Source of the DNA: Epiperipatus broadwayi
Lineage: Eukaryota; Onychophora; Udeonychophora; Euonychophora; Peripatidae
DNA length: 64,000 nucleotides
Assembly (NCBI GenBank): GCA_028023455.1
Contig: JAQFVV010012537.1
Coordinates: forward strand, 870,001-934,000
Direction of reading: 5' to 3'
Below, piece by piece: positions 1 to 11,586 of this stretch (position 1 is the stretch's first letter; every line of letters starts with the position of its first letter). The notes under the pieces were generated by a model. The model was given only the letters and a program-made list of their open reading frames with translations. It had not been told where the DNA came from and searched no databases. The translations under genes and the position numbers were made by a program.

Positions 1-510
1 ACATCATATGTCATTCAAACATTTATATGGCAAGTTCAATATGATTTCATTCAATTAACTAAACTAACTATATTTATCATTTTCTTCAATAATTAATAAA
101 GCAATATTAAATTCTTTAGTCTACATTTTCCCACTTTACTAATCAGCTGTAATTAATAGTAAATATTTAATCAATAAAGAATCTAATTTTGAATGTATCA
201 AACTAGATTTTTTATGCCTTCAACTAATACTATAAGTTATCTTGTTAGATTAAGGACATCATAGTCTATTATTATCTTAATATTCTACATAGTTTAATGC
301 AATGATAGAGTAGGGAATTTGATAATGAAAATTCAATTCATGGATTGAAATTCTATTCTGTCACATCTAGTGTGTGAATGTTATATGATCTCTACAAAGA
401 CAAACTATTTAGTACCTTTTATTATCTAAATGAATATTGTTATTATTAATCTTATGTTCATTTTAACATAGGAAAACGTTAATTAATAATAAATATGCTA
501 TTATTTAACT
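1..510. other. Intronic or flanking AT-rich DNA, no gene seen
   Basis: No open frame, splice-bounded exon or repeat stands out. On the minus strand this lies downstream of the fibrillin exon at 790-915, so it is probably intron, because the EGF module there ends in a donor site and the protein must continue. Confidence 0.5.
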
Positions 511-622
511 AAAGGGGATTTGAATCCAGACTTTCAAGCTCCCTACAGTCACCTACTCTATCCAATATTACTGATACATATGACTGTAGGAAGCTTGAAA
601 GTATGGGTTCAAATTCCCCTTA
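511..622. repeat. Short fold-back repeat with T-arm-like ends
   Basis: Bases about 511-551 and 580-622 are near-perfect inverted copies of each other with a loop of under 30 bases. The outer ends (GGTTCAAATTCCCC on the plus strand and its inverted partner) resemble the T-arm of a tRNA. It could be a small MITE or a rearranged tRNA-derived fragment; no complete cloverleaf was found. Flanking bases are TTAA-like on both sides but too AT-rich to call a target duplication. Confidence 0.55.
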
Positions 623-789
623 ATTACATCTAGCTTAAATATATATATTACACTTGTATTTCAACATTAATATTATTTAAATAAATTTGTCAATATCTTC
701 TCTTAAAAATAATAATTGTGATCACTATATAACTTTTTTTTAAAAAGTATATTTTTTCTTTATATATATTTTTCATAATATTTATATAC

Positions 790-915
790 CTTTGCAGATG
801 CGTTTTGTTTCATCTAAAGTATAGCCTTCAGGGCATATGCATATAAAGCTCCCAAAAGTATTAGAACAGCGTCCACCACGACAAATTCCTGGTAAATCTC
901 TGCATTCATCAATAT
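790..915 (-). CDS. FBN: Fibrillin exon: calcium-binding EGF-like module after the TB domain
   Basis: One 126-bp exon (42 codons) encoding one calcium-binding EGF-like module of a fibrillin, an extracellular microfibril protein. It starts with the split Asp codon and IDEC, has six cysteines in EGF spacing, and carries the N-x-x-G-S-F segment typical of calcium-binding, hydroxylated EGF modules. A CAG acceptor lies at 916-918 and a GT donor at 788-789 (minus-strand sense); both junctions are phase 1, as in vertebrate fibrillins where one exon codes one module. It directly follows the exon at 1051-1119, across a 135-bp intron. The segment order (LCPGG tail, then this EGF with a GG-C pattern) matches the region after the fourth TB domain of fibrillin-1. 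Fibrillin rather than LTBP is favoured because the TB tail and this EGF both align closely. Whether the full gene is intact cannot be seen. Confidence 0.93.
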
Positions 916-1050
916 CTGTCAGCATATTGAAGTGTGGAGGAGGAAGAAAAAACAATATTTAAAAAACAAATAAAACTTTTTAAAAGAAATTTTTAAAATA
1001 AGTTTTTAAGAATAGATTTTAAAATGCATTAGTAAAATTTCTACTGTTAC

Positions 1051-1119
1051 CTTCAAGTAAAACAGTAATTTTATTGGGCCTAAAACCAGCACCACCTGGG
1101 CATAAAGCGCGATATTCAC
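1051..1119 (-). CDS. FBN: Fibrillin exon: C-terminal part of TB domain
   Basis: A 69-bp exon (23 codons) completing the TB (8-Cys) domain begun in the exon at 11134-11295. It supplies the eighth cysteine in the motif LCPGG followed by GFRPN and a short hydrophobic linker ending LLE, after which the next exon starts with Asp of DIDEC. Acceptor TAG is at 1120-1122 and donor GT at 1049-1050 in minus-strand sense. The first two bases, GT, combine with the final A of the previous exon to make Ser, giving N-S-S-E-Y-R across the junction, which is the expected fibrillin sequence context. The intron separating the two halves of this domain is about 10 kb. Confidence 0.92.
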
Positions 1120-3120
1120 CTAGAAAAAAATGACAACTACAAATTTTTTTATTGAATAAATAAATGTTTTCATAATTCAAAGTTATTAATAAAAACATAC
1201 ACAATTAAAAAATCGTAATAATGATTTAATTTTATTTTAATTTTTGAAATGCATTTTTATAATAGATAAAAAAAAAAAGAAAGTATCATTGTCAAATATA
1301 CAAGCAAATGATAATAAAATATAGAAATAATAATAATATCAACTAAATTAATAAATATTATGATCATATATAAAATAATAGACTAAACTACATTAATGAA
1401 CTTTTCAAGGGGAAAAGTGTGCAGATAGATAGATAAACAATTATTACATTGATAAAATAGATAAATATATATATATCTAGAGCATATTAAAAATATAATT
1501 AAAACTTTACATACTTAATATAAAAGAAATAAATTAAGATTTAAAAAATAGGCATAGCTCATATTCAATAAAATACCACCAATAAATAATTAGGAAAATA
1601 AATGCTTATAATTCCTGAAGAGAAACCCTAATTATACTAATTTAATATTCCTACTATAATTAATCACAGCTATAGAATTTTGATATATAATCTTGGTTTA
1701 AGTCAAGATGTTGAAAAGATGTATTTCAATAAATGTATCTTTAGAATCAAATGCCAAGTAATAATATACAAAATCAATACAAAATAGCATTTCAAATACA
1801 CTAATTTGTTTCTTTGGTTGATTCAAGTCCAAGTTTTTTAAAGCAAATTTTTATCATCCTATAATTCTATTTACATTTCAAACCATATTCTATGATCATT
1901 TTCAAAGTCTATTTCAAATTATACTTACAATTTCATATATATTGCTAAATTATACTAAAACTTGTATAATTATAAATATTATAAAATGATCAAAGAACAT
2001 GATCAAAACATAGGTACAATTATAGAAAAAATATATATATTTAGTTCAAAATTTGTAAAGAAAATAAGAATGTAGGCCATAATTTTTATATGATGGAATT
2101 AATGAGCCAGTTTAAAATAAAAAATAAAAAATTTACTTATATAATTAATTATTTTTAAGGATTTTTATAAAAAAAATTATATATAACACTTTTTCACACT
2201 TTAAATATCAGTATTACTGCAGATCTATATTAAATTATTATCATTTATTAGATATTATGTATGTGCCTTTGCCAAAAGTTTTTCTGTTATTTTATCTACT
2301 TCTTTTACAATATCTATAATGATTCCTTTTTTACATATTTAATGTCATGTCTCATCTATTCACTTGGAATATATGCCACTTTAATCAATATTATTGTTCA
2401 TGCTACTTAGTTTTCATGTTATTTGTTGCTATACCTTTTTTTATATATTTTTTCTCCCACATTTCATGATGTCATTCCTGTTTTTAGTATCTGTACCTTT
2501 TTTCCTTCTTATTTTAGCAACAACATTAGTTACAATGCCAAAGTAATTTTTTTTATATATTTTAAACATTCTATTATTTTCTGCAATATGTTTTGCAATT
2601 TCTGTTAAATTTCCTTATATTATTACTATCAATTTTTCAAAGAAATAGTTTTTAATTACTCATAATCATTCTTTCCTGTATTAATTACATCATTTCAATA
2701 AAAAATTCAATGCTGAATTGATATCTTTTTTTATCCATTTGTTAGTACAACTGTTTTCAGAAATGATTAATAATTTCATTTAATAAATATACCATTAATC
2801 AAATAATTAATACATTATATAATAATAAAAAAATTAAAGCATGCCAATATCTATATAACAGGGGTTTTCCATGTGTTAATTGAAAAGACTCTCAGCTATG
2901 ATATAAGCAATTAAAATTGATAGTCAAGCTGAAGTCATATAATATAATAAATAACATAAATAAATCAGACATTGTTATTTGCTAAATTACATAATTTTTA
3001 CCTTACAAGTATGCTTAATATACAGAAAAATTCCCACTACATTTTCACTGGTTAAATTTTAAGTCAGCAAAAATCTTTTATTTATATAAAACTACATTTG
3101 AATTGAATAAATAATCTATA
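1120..3120. other. Fibrillin intron, no further gene seen
   Basis: AT-rich DNA with homopolymer and (TA)n runs. I see no exon, RNA gene or clear repeat before the LTR element that begins at 3121. Confidence 0.6.
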
Positions 3121-3779
3121 TGTAGTGTTTTGAAAAATGGAAGACAATTTTGTGCACTCCAGAAAGAACTAGAATTTATTCGAGTTGTTGTTTTTAGATC
3201 GTGTGCTGATAACAGGAATTAATTAACGTAATGGCGGACGATAATTCCAAGAGATATTTGCTGATTGCAAATATTTCTAGATATAAGATGTTACCTTATT
3301 GGACAATGATTAATTGTTGCAGTTATCAGTAAGCGATAAGAAGACTGGGTAACATCTAGCAGTGTAACATAGAGAGCAGTCAAGCAGTATTGAGTAAGCA
3401 GTATTAGAGATATCTCGCGTCAGTGCTGGCGGATAATGATCAACGCCCAGTGGAAATGTAGTTCACGGGTGTAGCTGAAAGAGACCGCAGCGGAGATATT
3501 GAGAGCATTCATTGGAGAGCTTCATTGCAGACCAATTCGTTGGAGAGCATTCGTTGCAGACCAATTCAGCGGAGAAATTGCAGACCAATTCGTTGGAGAG
3601 CATTCATTGCAGACCAATTCATTGGAGAGCATTCATTGCAGACCAATTCGTTGCAGACTGATTCATTGGAGAGCACTCTTTGGAAAAGAACAGTGTGGGA
3701 ATTGTATAACATTATTTGCTGACTGAACAGTATGACTTGCAGTTATAACCTTGGCACAGTCGTAAGTGCAGATATAACA
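3121..3779 (+). repeat. Left LTR of miniature element, with internal minisatellite
   Basis: Contains at about 3525-3690 a degenerate minisatellite of about 29 bp whose units combine GCAGACCAATTCGTT with GGAGAGCATTC. The repeat creates short open frames in several frames; these are not genes. The LTR end carries CTTGGCACAGTC followed by TAAGTGC, conserved in the other LTR copies. Confidence 0.9.
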
Positions 3780-4073
3780 TTGGCGCAGTCACATTTTGAA
3801 CCTGTGAGTAGCGAATAAGTTTTTAATTACATCAAGTTTAGCTACAGTTGGAGAAATCTGAAAAATAGAAAGCCCAGTTAGTATAATGTTAATATCAGAA
3901 GCTGAGTTCCACCACGCTTATGCAGTCACCATTGAAAGTTACTGGCGAAAAAGTTTCGGCAGCAGAGTTAAATCATACATTTCTTAGTGAAATTACAGGA
4001 AAGTAGGAATAGAAAAACAACAACAAAACACCAAGGAATAGCAACAAGGGTTTTTCTGGAGTGGAAAGAGGTG

Positions 4074-4747
4074 TGTAGTGTTTTGAAAAATGGAAGACAA
4101 TTTTGTGCACTCCAGAAAGAACTAGAATTTATTAGAGTTGTTGTTTTTAGATTGCGCGCTGATAACAGGAATTAATTAACATAATGGCGGATGATAATTC
4201 CAAGAGATACTTGCTGATTGCAAATATTTCTAGATATAAGACGTTACCTTATTGGACAATGATTAATTGTTGCAGTTATCAGTAAGCGATAAGAAGACTG
4301 GGTAACATCTAGCAGTGTAGCATAGAGAGCAGTAGAGAGCAGTCAAGCAGTATTTAAGTAGAGATATCTCGCATCAGTGCTGGCGGTTAATGATCAACGC
4401 CCAGTGGAAATGTAGTTCACGGGTGTAGCTGAAAGAGACCGCAGCGGAGATATTGAGAGCATTCATTGGAGAGCTTCATTGCAGACCAATTCGTTGCAGA
4501 GCATTCGTTGCAGACCAATTCAGCAGAGAAATTGCAGACCAATTCGTTGGAGAGCATTCATTGCAGACCAATTCATTGAAGAGCATTCATTGCAGACCAA
4601 TTCGTTGGAGAGCATTCATTGCAGACCGATTCATTGGAGAGCACTCGTTGGAAAAGAACAGCATGGGAATTGTATAACGTTATTTGCTGACTGCACACTA
4701 TGACTTGCAGTTATAACCTTGGCACAGTCATAAGTGCGGATACAACA
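4074..4747 (+). repeat. Right LTR of miniature element, with internal minisatellite
   Basis: Same order of blocks as the left LTR, with the minisatellite at about 4478-4645. Differences from the left LTR are scattered substitutions and small indels, among them an extra AGCAGTAGAG-type duplication near 4330, so the insertion is not very recent. Confidence 0.9.
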
Positions 4748-4752
4748 CTATA

Positions 4753-5280
4753 TATAAGATATTAATATGTAACTAAATATTTTCATGAATTTGATATGAT
4801 ATAAACAATGAAAGGTAAAAGATTATATCCATATAAACAACCAGCAATAACATCAAAAATAAAATTATCTTTGGTTGCTTATTTAAAATCTAATACCTTA
4901 ATGTCTATTGATTATATAAAATATTATAATTAATAAAATAATGCAGGTTGAGAAATATGAGTAAACAATTTTCTGTATGTTTATGGATTTGTATATTTAT
5001 AACCCTGAAAAATATTGTTTGTTGCATAGTCAAAACCGTTAACATAGAAACAAATTTTAAAAAAATTGCATGAAAATAAATGCACAAATAAAGTGGTTTA
5101 CTATATATATATATATAATTTTATATTCAAATAATAAAACAAATACAGTAATATAAATTGAAACTTTTTACGGTATTTGTTTTATTATGTGAATATGAAA
5201 GGAATATAGACATTGGTTAATATTATAAATATATATATAATATATTGTGTGTGCTAATAGGTCTTAACAAGATTTTCAGA
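4753..5280. other. AT-rich intron, nothing recognised
   Basis: Contains (TA)n runs near 5103 and 5230. No exon, RNA gene or mobile element boundary recognised. Confidence 0.5.
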
Positions 5281-5284
5281 ATAT

Positions 5285-5330
5285 CCCTATCCCTAAACCA
5301 GTTTCAATCTGTGGCTATCGTCAGTGAGGC
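5285..5330 (-). ncRNA. Degenerate hammerhead ribozyme motif
   Basis: On the minus strand the core CTGACGA (5318-5324) is followed 12 bases later by GAAA (5302-5305 region), then the near-palindrome ACTGGT and a GTT cleavage-type triplet, then TAGGGA. The layout and flanking words are those of the hammerhead family at 35.8 and 36.3 kb. Stem I keeps only part of its pairs and stem II is poor, so cleavage is unlikely. It could be a relic of the same retrozyme-like family; similarity beyond the motif was not established. Confidence 0.4.
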
Positions 5331-8150
5331 ACTATTAGCATGCTCATTATATTACATTTGTAGTACAAGCTTATTAAACTAAGTCATATGATATATGACT
5401 TAATTTTCATTACTAATATATATATATATATTGCAACCAATTGGTTATATTGCTGCCCTACAAAAAATAAATAAGTAAATAATTAAATAATTGACAGCAC
5501 ATTCAACAGGTCTGATAATTTAAAAAAAAAAAAATTAATTAATGAGGAAAATACAATTTAATTTTCCAATACATATTTTATTATGGGTCTTTATTTAACT
5601 CAATAATTGTAAAATTCTCATATGATAGTATGAAAAATTTCAAAAATTAAATATATTTAAGAGCATTTTTTTAAAAAATAAAATAAAAAAGAGGGAAGAG
5701 CAAAAATAGGATTTTAAATTTATCAGAGTTGTTTTTCTTTCTTTATCTCTATTTAATGAAATGAAAAAAATCAAATCAATGCAATTAACAGATTATCTTG
5801 TTTTTTTTTTTTTGTTGCTGCAAGATTTGATTTTTAATTATAAAGGAATATCAAGAATTTTATGTTGTTAAATTTAAGTTCTTGACTTGTTTTTAATCTG
5901 ATTAAGGAAATAATATCTGAATAATTGTTTTTATGAAATTTTATTTAATTGGTTGTAATGAAAATGATAATGGAAGAAACAGATTATAATTGGCTTGTGG
6001 GCAAGATTGTTCTAAAAAATATATATATGGGGGGGGTGAATTAGTGATTATATCCAAGTGTCTGGGAAGTTTATTGCTGGCTTAATTGTTGGAAAGAGCA
6101 GTCAATTCTTAATTCTGCTGAAAAAGATAGAAAAAATTATTCCTAACTTAGACTGTTGAAGAGAGCAGCCCAAGCTTAATCCAGCTGATACTAAGCTATT
6201 AAATAAAATAGCAGTTTTTTTGTATCTTTTAGCATAGCACTAAAATGGTTTGTACAATGAAAATCATATGATAAGTTCAGTTAAAAGCTAAGCATCATCT
6301 TTCTCCATGCAACTTATCTTCACTGGAAGTAAATGTAGGGAAGGTATGTACCCCTGTAAAATAATCTGCAATCTACCTTCAACCAAGACCAAATGGATGA
6401 ATTTTGATATTTTTCAATTACCTGGAATTGCTACAAACTAGAAAAAGGACACTTTAATCATACCATGTCTAAGAAGTCTTCAAGGAGAAGCTCAATTAAA
6501 TAGAAAACTGGAAAGTGCAACTGAAAAGGACTCAATCAACACTAAAGCCATGGCTAAAGGTATTACTTTTTATTATATGTGCACACTATTTTTTTTATTA
6601 ATAGAACATTTTTTTTTTGCTTCATAAATGTAATAAGTTTGTGTGTGTGTGTGTGTGTTGTATAAGAATTGATAATAGTAAATACTTCACCAAGTTAAAA
6701 TATTCCAAATTATTAGACATACTTTTTTTTTTGTAAAACACAGTAAATTTTCACTTACAAATGGTAAAATAGCTTTTTTTTTTTTTTTTAAAAAGTATAA
6801 TCTGCTATAAATCTAAGTTGTTTTTTCTCTCTCTCAATTTGCCCTCTGGATAGAATCAAAGATTGTTACCTTTAATTTTTTTTTGAACGTATTTAACAAA
6901 CTCTTAAAATTTTTAAAGAAAGAATCTAATGAATTTAAAATTAATCCATGAATAAAAATTAATTGGTTGGTTAATGTAATTTTTGTAAAAAATGTATTTC
7001 TTTATGAAATGGGTGTTTGAAATATCATACTATTAGGTCATTGTTGTTTTTTGGTTGTTATTAATGAGATATTAAAGTAATTCTTTAAAAAAATATTCTT
7101 TCTAGTCTTAATTACTCTATTCTATCCAATTCATTTCATGAAGTATTGTGTGTGCGACTTTATATCATGACAGCTTATATTCTAGGATTTAGTTTTTTTC
7201 CTCTTGATGACCCCAATAAAACTAGTTATTTACAAGAGGGAAAGCCCATGAATTACTTAAAGATCATTTATAATAAGTTAATTTATTTATTTCCCTCTTA
7301 CTCACAGTAAAAAATTATAGAGTTCTTACTTCCTAAGCAAGATTTGTGCATAACAGCGATATGAGATGGAAGTTTATATTTAGTGTATGGGCATCAAGAT
7401 GATGATAATGATTCCTGGGTTGGTGCAAAGAGAATATTCTTCAAAGTCCATGCACTACATTTTATTTAGTTTGGACTCTATTAGAAATTAAGTTTATAGT
7501 TGGCCAGTACATTAATGGTACTAAGTGGCCAGAGCATTGATGATCATCAGCATGTTTTAATATCCCAGCATTATTGTTTAGATTTTTCTGGTTATGTATT
7601 CTTATGGATTAGCACTTAAGTTAGTGCATCCAAACTATGGTTTAAATAATTGTCTAAACTGGCAAAGGTTCAATAGTTAACCTGATCTACAGAAGACTGA
7701 TTTACAATTCAGTCACCAAATTGACCGTTGATTTATATTTTTTATTGTTCTAATCCAGTCACAAGATGGACTATTGATTGATTTATTTTGATAGATCATT
7801 CATGATGATGATTGATTCTTACTTTTGGGGAATGCTGGTGAACTTATAGTTAGCTATGCTGATCTCTCAGAGTGATCTATTATGCTCATCCTTTTTGAAA
7901 TCAAATTTTATATATATATATTTTTTGTGGATAACAATACAATTCCTCAGATCCCTCATGGTTTAAATCCCAATTTTCTGTAAAATTACAAATGGCTAAC
8001 CAATTTAGGGCAGTTGATGTTCACATATTAGTGATCATCACTCCAGTTATGACACCGTATTTCCCCATAATGTTACAATATATATATATTAAACATAATA
8101 TAATCAGTGTGAAAAAGTAAACTGAGAGAAGCAAAATATTATTTTTTAAA
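5331..8150. other. Fibrillin intron, no gene seen
   Basis: Includes poly-T and (GT)n tracts (about 6640-6658). The stretches 6290-6560 and 7340-7900 are less AT-rich but have stops in all frames and match nothing I recognise. Confidence 0.5.
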
Positions 8151-8504
8151 TCATATTCTCAGTAGCTTTACTGAATATTTTTGTATTAGATTAAAATAAA
8201 CCAACATGCAATAGTCAGCAGATAGAGTATCAACTTTTGTTAATTAAATATAGTACTTAATTAGATTTATGTAGCATATATTATCCATAAATTTGACCAG
8301 AATTTTCATTTGAATAATTACTGATAATCATATTCTCAATAGCTTTACTGAATATTTTTGTATTAGATTAAAATAAACCAACATGCAATAGTCAGCAGAT
8401 AGAGTATCAACTTTTGTTAATTAAATATAGTACTTAATTAGATTTATGTAGCATATATTATCCATAAATTTGATCAGAATTTTCATTTGAATAATTAATG
8501 ATAT
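8151..8504. repeat. Tandem duplication of 177 bp
   Basis: Bases 8151-8327 are repeated almost exactly at 8328-8504 (starting TCATATTCTCA). Few substitutions separate the copies, so the duplication is recent. Confidence 0.9.
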
Positions 8505-8593
8505 GTACTTCTCTATAATTATTTGCTTTACAATTTAGTTTCTGATGTCCTTTCATAGGTTTGCAAAGGAGAGTGATTACCATCCAAATTATT

Positions 8594-9095
8594 AATCAGC
8601 ATTAAGCTCATGCACATGCGCTTTGTGGATTTAACAATAAATGAATACTCTCATTTTTTCCAAATACAAGATAAAGTCTTTGTGAAAGAATAGAATGAGA
8701 GTATTCATTTATTGTTAAATCCACAAAGTGCATTAGTTTAATGCTGATTATTATTACAATTTAAAACATAGCAATTTATAAAATAAATATCTTATTTACA
8801 TATGTTTAATTTCATTTAAGAATGATGTATCATAAATTCTAGTAAATTTCGCAGGCATCATTCATTCAGACATAGTATAAGTAATTTAAAGTGATTGTTT
8901 AATATCTTCACGCTCTCATTTCCAGATACTTAAGATTTGCCCATACTTAAGTGTTTGGGTTGAAAGAATAGGTGGATTCATTCTATTCTTTCACAAAGAT
9001 TTTATCTTGTATTTGGAAAAAATGAGAGTATTCATTTATTGCTAAATCCACAAAGCACATATGCATTAGCTTAATGCTAATTATTATTACAGTCT
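8594..9095. repeat. Hairpin repeat and a second partial copy
   Basis: Arms 8594-8654 and 8692-8753 are inverted copies (core CTTTGTGGATTTAAC then AATAAATGAATACTC), forming a hairpin with a short spacer. The right arm recurs at about 9020-9095 with the same downstream bases, so this is a repeat family with two copies here. The word CATCCAAATTATT occurs at both 8581 and about 9133 and might be a duplicated target for the whole block, but that is uncertain. Confidence 0.7.
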
Positions 9096-9286
9096 AAAAT
9101 ATTGCTCTATATAAAATAAACATCTTATTTACATCCAAATTATTGTAAATATCACTTGATGAAAATGCAAAAAAAAAAAAAAAAATTTCAAACTCTCAAT
9201 ACCTACCAGTATATTTAGAAAAAATATTAATTCTATCATAAATAATACGATTAAGTCAAATAATTTTTTACTTTTGGGAAATATAT

Positions 9287-9550
9287 ATATTCTAGTACGT
9301 GTGCATGTGTGGTGCTGTTCCCAAAAGCTATAAAGTGTTAATATAAAACAGATAACTAAAAACAAATAAGCTTTATCGAAGAAATGTAATTAGCATATTT
9401 GCATATCATTAAACGTAGTAGGAAGCTATGATTATGAAGGCAGGATCCTTTGAAAGTGCTCAGCTCGTTTGTTTTTAGTTATCTATTTCATATTAACACT
9501 TTATAGCTTTTGGGAACAGTTGCGCCGCACATGCACACATGCTAGAATAT
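9287..9550. repeat. Long inverted repeat, arms of about 87 bp
   Basis: Arms 9287-9372 and 9462-9550 are inverted copies with a handful of differences (core TTCCCAAAAGCTATAAAGTG). The loop contains GCTATGATTATGAAG and CTTTGAAAGTGCT, words seen again near 38870-38910. Probably a non-autonomous fold-back element; no transposase ORF inside. Confidence 0.8.
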
Positions 9551-11133
9551 CAAAAATAATTTAAATGATTGACACAAGCAAGTAAATTAAATATAGAAAA
9601 ATATAATAATTAATATTGTTTTTTACATGATGGGGCATTTTTTTATTTTTATTTTATTTTATGTTAAATTTGTTTAATAACTTAACAAAATCATCATACT
9701 GGAATTGAATAGTAATGTAGTCATGAGAGATTTTTCATTTAGTAATTTCTGAAAAAAATATAGAAAAGGTGCTTGCAATTTCTCATTGATCAAAAAGATC
9801 AGATGAGTATAAATAGTGGTAAGTACAGAATGAAAATTGATACAAGAAAACATTTTATTCATAAAAAAATTAATATCACCACAATTTGAAAGGAATGTAA
9901 TTATAAGTTCATCTGCTTATTTTATTTGCTAAAATTATCACTATTCCAATCATTAATTTGTAATTTGCAATTGGAATTTACAAAAGAATACCTCCACCCT
10001 TTTATTTCACATTTAGTAAAGCTGTAAAATAAATTATTTTGTAGCATCTGAGACATTATTCCATATTCAGTGTTTTTACATATTCTTACAATAATTTATA
10101 GTTTTCTAATTTTTGCAAGTATATATACTAATAACCCTGCAGAAAAAGTGTTTAGAAAATATATTATTCTCTTCCTACATTAAAAAATTTCTTTGGTTGA
10201 GCCGGCAAAAAATCATGTTTAGAGTCTTTAAAAATGTCTCCATCCACAAATACAAACTTTCTCTCCTCAGAAGAGGCTGTCAATATTTTGATAAAACCTT
10301 ATTTATCATTATATGGTGTCCTAAAAAACTAATTTGTGAATTAAAAACTTTTCATTATATATTTTTTCAGGTAGTTGTTCAATCATAGTTGAAGAATAGT
10401 TAACAAAAATTTCTGTATTTTATTTTGGTTTGATGATTAACAAACTATTAAAAAATATTATTAGAATGAGAACAAAGAATTAAAATAATGAGCTTTCCTC
10501 TAACAATATTTTAAAAAAGTTAGTTAATCATGCAATGAAACTAAATACAGAAACTTTTTAAAACTACCTAAAAAATATCTAACCTTGACAAAAATGAATG
10601 AGATTTTATCAAAATGTTGATGCCACTGTCTGGGGAAAAAAGTTCTCTGTATGTAGATGGAATCTTTTTAAATTCTTTAAATAGGCCTCTTTGAAATGCA
10701 GAGGACTGTCACATGAAAAATCAGAAAAACTTCTTTAATTTCCACTTATTATAAAAATCTTCATTATAATGTATATTTTCATTAATTTAAAAAAATTTTT
10801 AAAATAGTAACAAAAAATAATATTAAATAAATGATGCAAAATGAAGTTCTGTTTGGACCACCTATTTTCTTAAAAGTGAAAAGTTTAATGTTTATAAAAG
10901 AGATACAGTAAAATTATAACTATCTTAGTGAATATGCACAGATATTTTTATGTATATTTGTCAGTGAAAAATTATTTGTTTTTTTTTTCATTGAAAATAG
11001 TAATTGAATAGAAATTTTCAAATTATTTTTTCTAACTACATGAAAAAAAAATTCAGTTAACTTTTTTTTTTATAAAAAATAAACATATAATTTAAAGTCA
11101 ATTTCAAACATAAATAAAAATTACAATGCTCAC
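9551..11133. other. Fibrillin intron, no gene seen
   Basis: AT-rich sequence with homopolymer tracts. A 91-codon open frame at 10113-10388 has no recognisable motif, and I do not call it a gene. Confidence 0.5.
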
Positions 11134-11295
11134 TTGAATTAACAGATGGACAGATTTCACATGAAGTGCCCCAAGCTGCTCCTACAGTACAACAGCAAGT
11201 TGCTTTTGTCAAACTTTGTCCTATTTCTGTGCTGCAAACACCACGGCCATTAAAATTGCCTTTCACATTTAAATAGCATGCACTTTCTCTCCGAT
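11134..11295 (-). CDS. FBN: Fibrillin exon: N-terminal part of TB (8-Cys) domain, without RGD
   Basis: A 162-bp exon (54 codons) encoding the first seven cysteines of a TGF-beta-binding-protein-like (TB) domain, including the diagnostic CCC triplet followed by a W-G-x-x-C-E-x-C segment. Acceptor TAG lies at 11296-11298 and donor GT at 11132-11133 in minus-strand sense, phase 1 on both sides. The eighth cysteine is supplied by the exon at 1051-1119. By position and flanking sequence this corresponds to the fibrillin-1 TB domain that carries the integrin-binding RGD, but here the equivalent loop between the first two cysteines reads KGNFNGRG, with no RGD. In the extracellular matrix such domains help fibrillin assembly and ligand binding. 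The preceding module is the EGF exon at 32860-32982, across a 21.6-kb intron. Confidence 0.94.
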
Positions 11296-11353
11296 CTAAA
11301 AATAACAATTATTTTTTATCATAAAAATAAATCCAAAGTGGAAATATTTTAAT

Positions 11354-11586
11354 TTCAGAAATATAATTAACTGGTTAACACAACATAACATTTGATTTGT
11401 GCTTAATGGCAAAACATATATACATAAGATAATAACAAATCAGTATCTATTAGAACAAAAAAATAGAAATAAATATTCAGAAATATAATTAACTGGTTAA
11501 CACAACATAACATTTGATTTGTGCTTAATGGCAAAACATATATACATAAGATAATAACAAATCAGTATCTATTAGAACAAAAAATT
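11354..11586. repeat. Tandem duplication of 122 bp
   Basis: The block starting TTCAGAAATATAATTAAC at 11354 recurs at 11476 with essentially no change until about 11586. It lies just upstream (minus-strand sense) of the TB exon, inside the intron. Confidence 0.92.

Larger units (their letters stand above)
3121..4747 (+). mobile_element. Miniature LTR retrotransposon (TRIM/LARD-like), complete with target duplication
   Basis: Two direct LTRs, 3121-3779 (659 bp) and 4074-4747 (674 bp), flank only 294 bp of internal DNA. Both LTRs begin TGTAGTG and end in a TG/CA-type terminus (ATAACA, TACAACA). The 5-bp target duplication CTATA is present at 3116-3120 and 4748-4752. Just inside the left LTR (3781-3790) is TGGCGCAGTC, a primer-binding-site-like sequence, and just before the right LTR is a purine tract (GGAAAGAGG, about 4062-4072). 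The internal part has no gag or pol ORF, so it must depend on enzymes made elsewhere. A short remnant near 3888-3960 and the last 60 bases could be scraps of gag start and pol end. Related solo LTR at 24328-25040. Confidence 0.9.

Noticed and set aside
3499-4703. Open frames of 65-75 codons with repeated RPIRW/DQF motifs
   Set aside because: They are readings of the LTR minisatellite in several frames, not proteins.
10113-10388. 91-codon plus-strand open frame
   Set aside because: No domain or coding-like composition, and it lies in a fibrillin intron.
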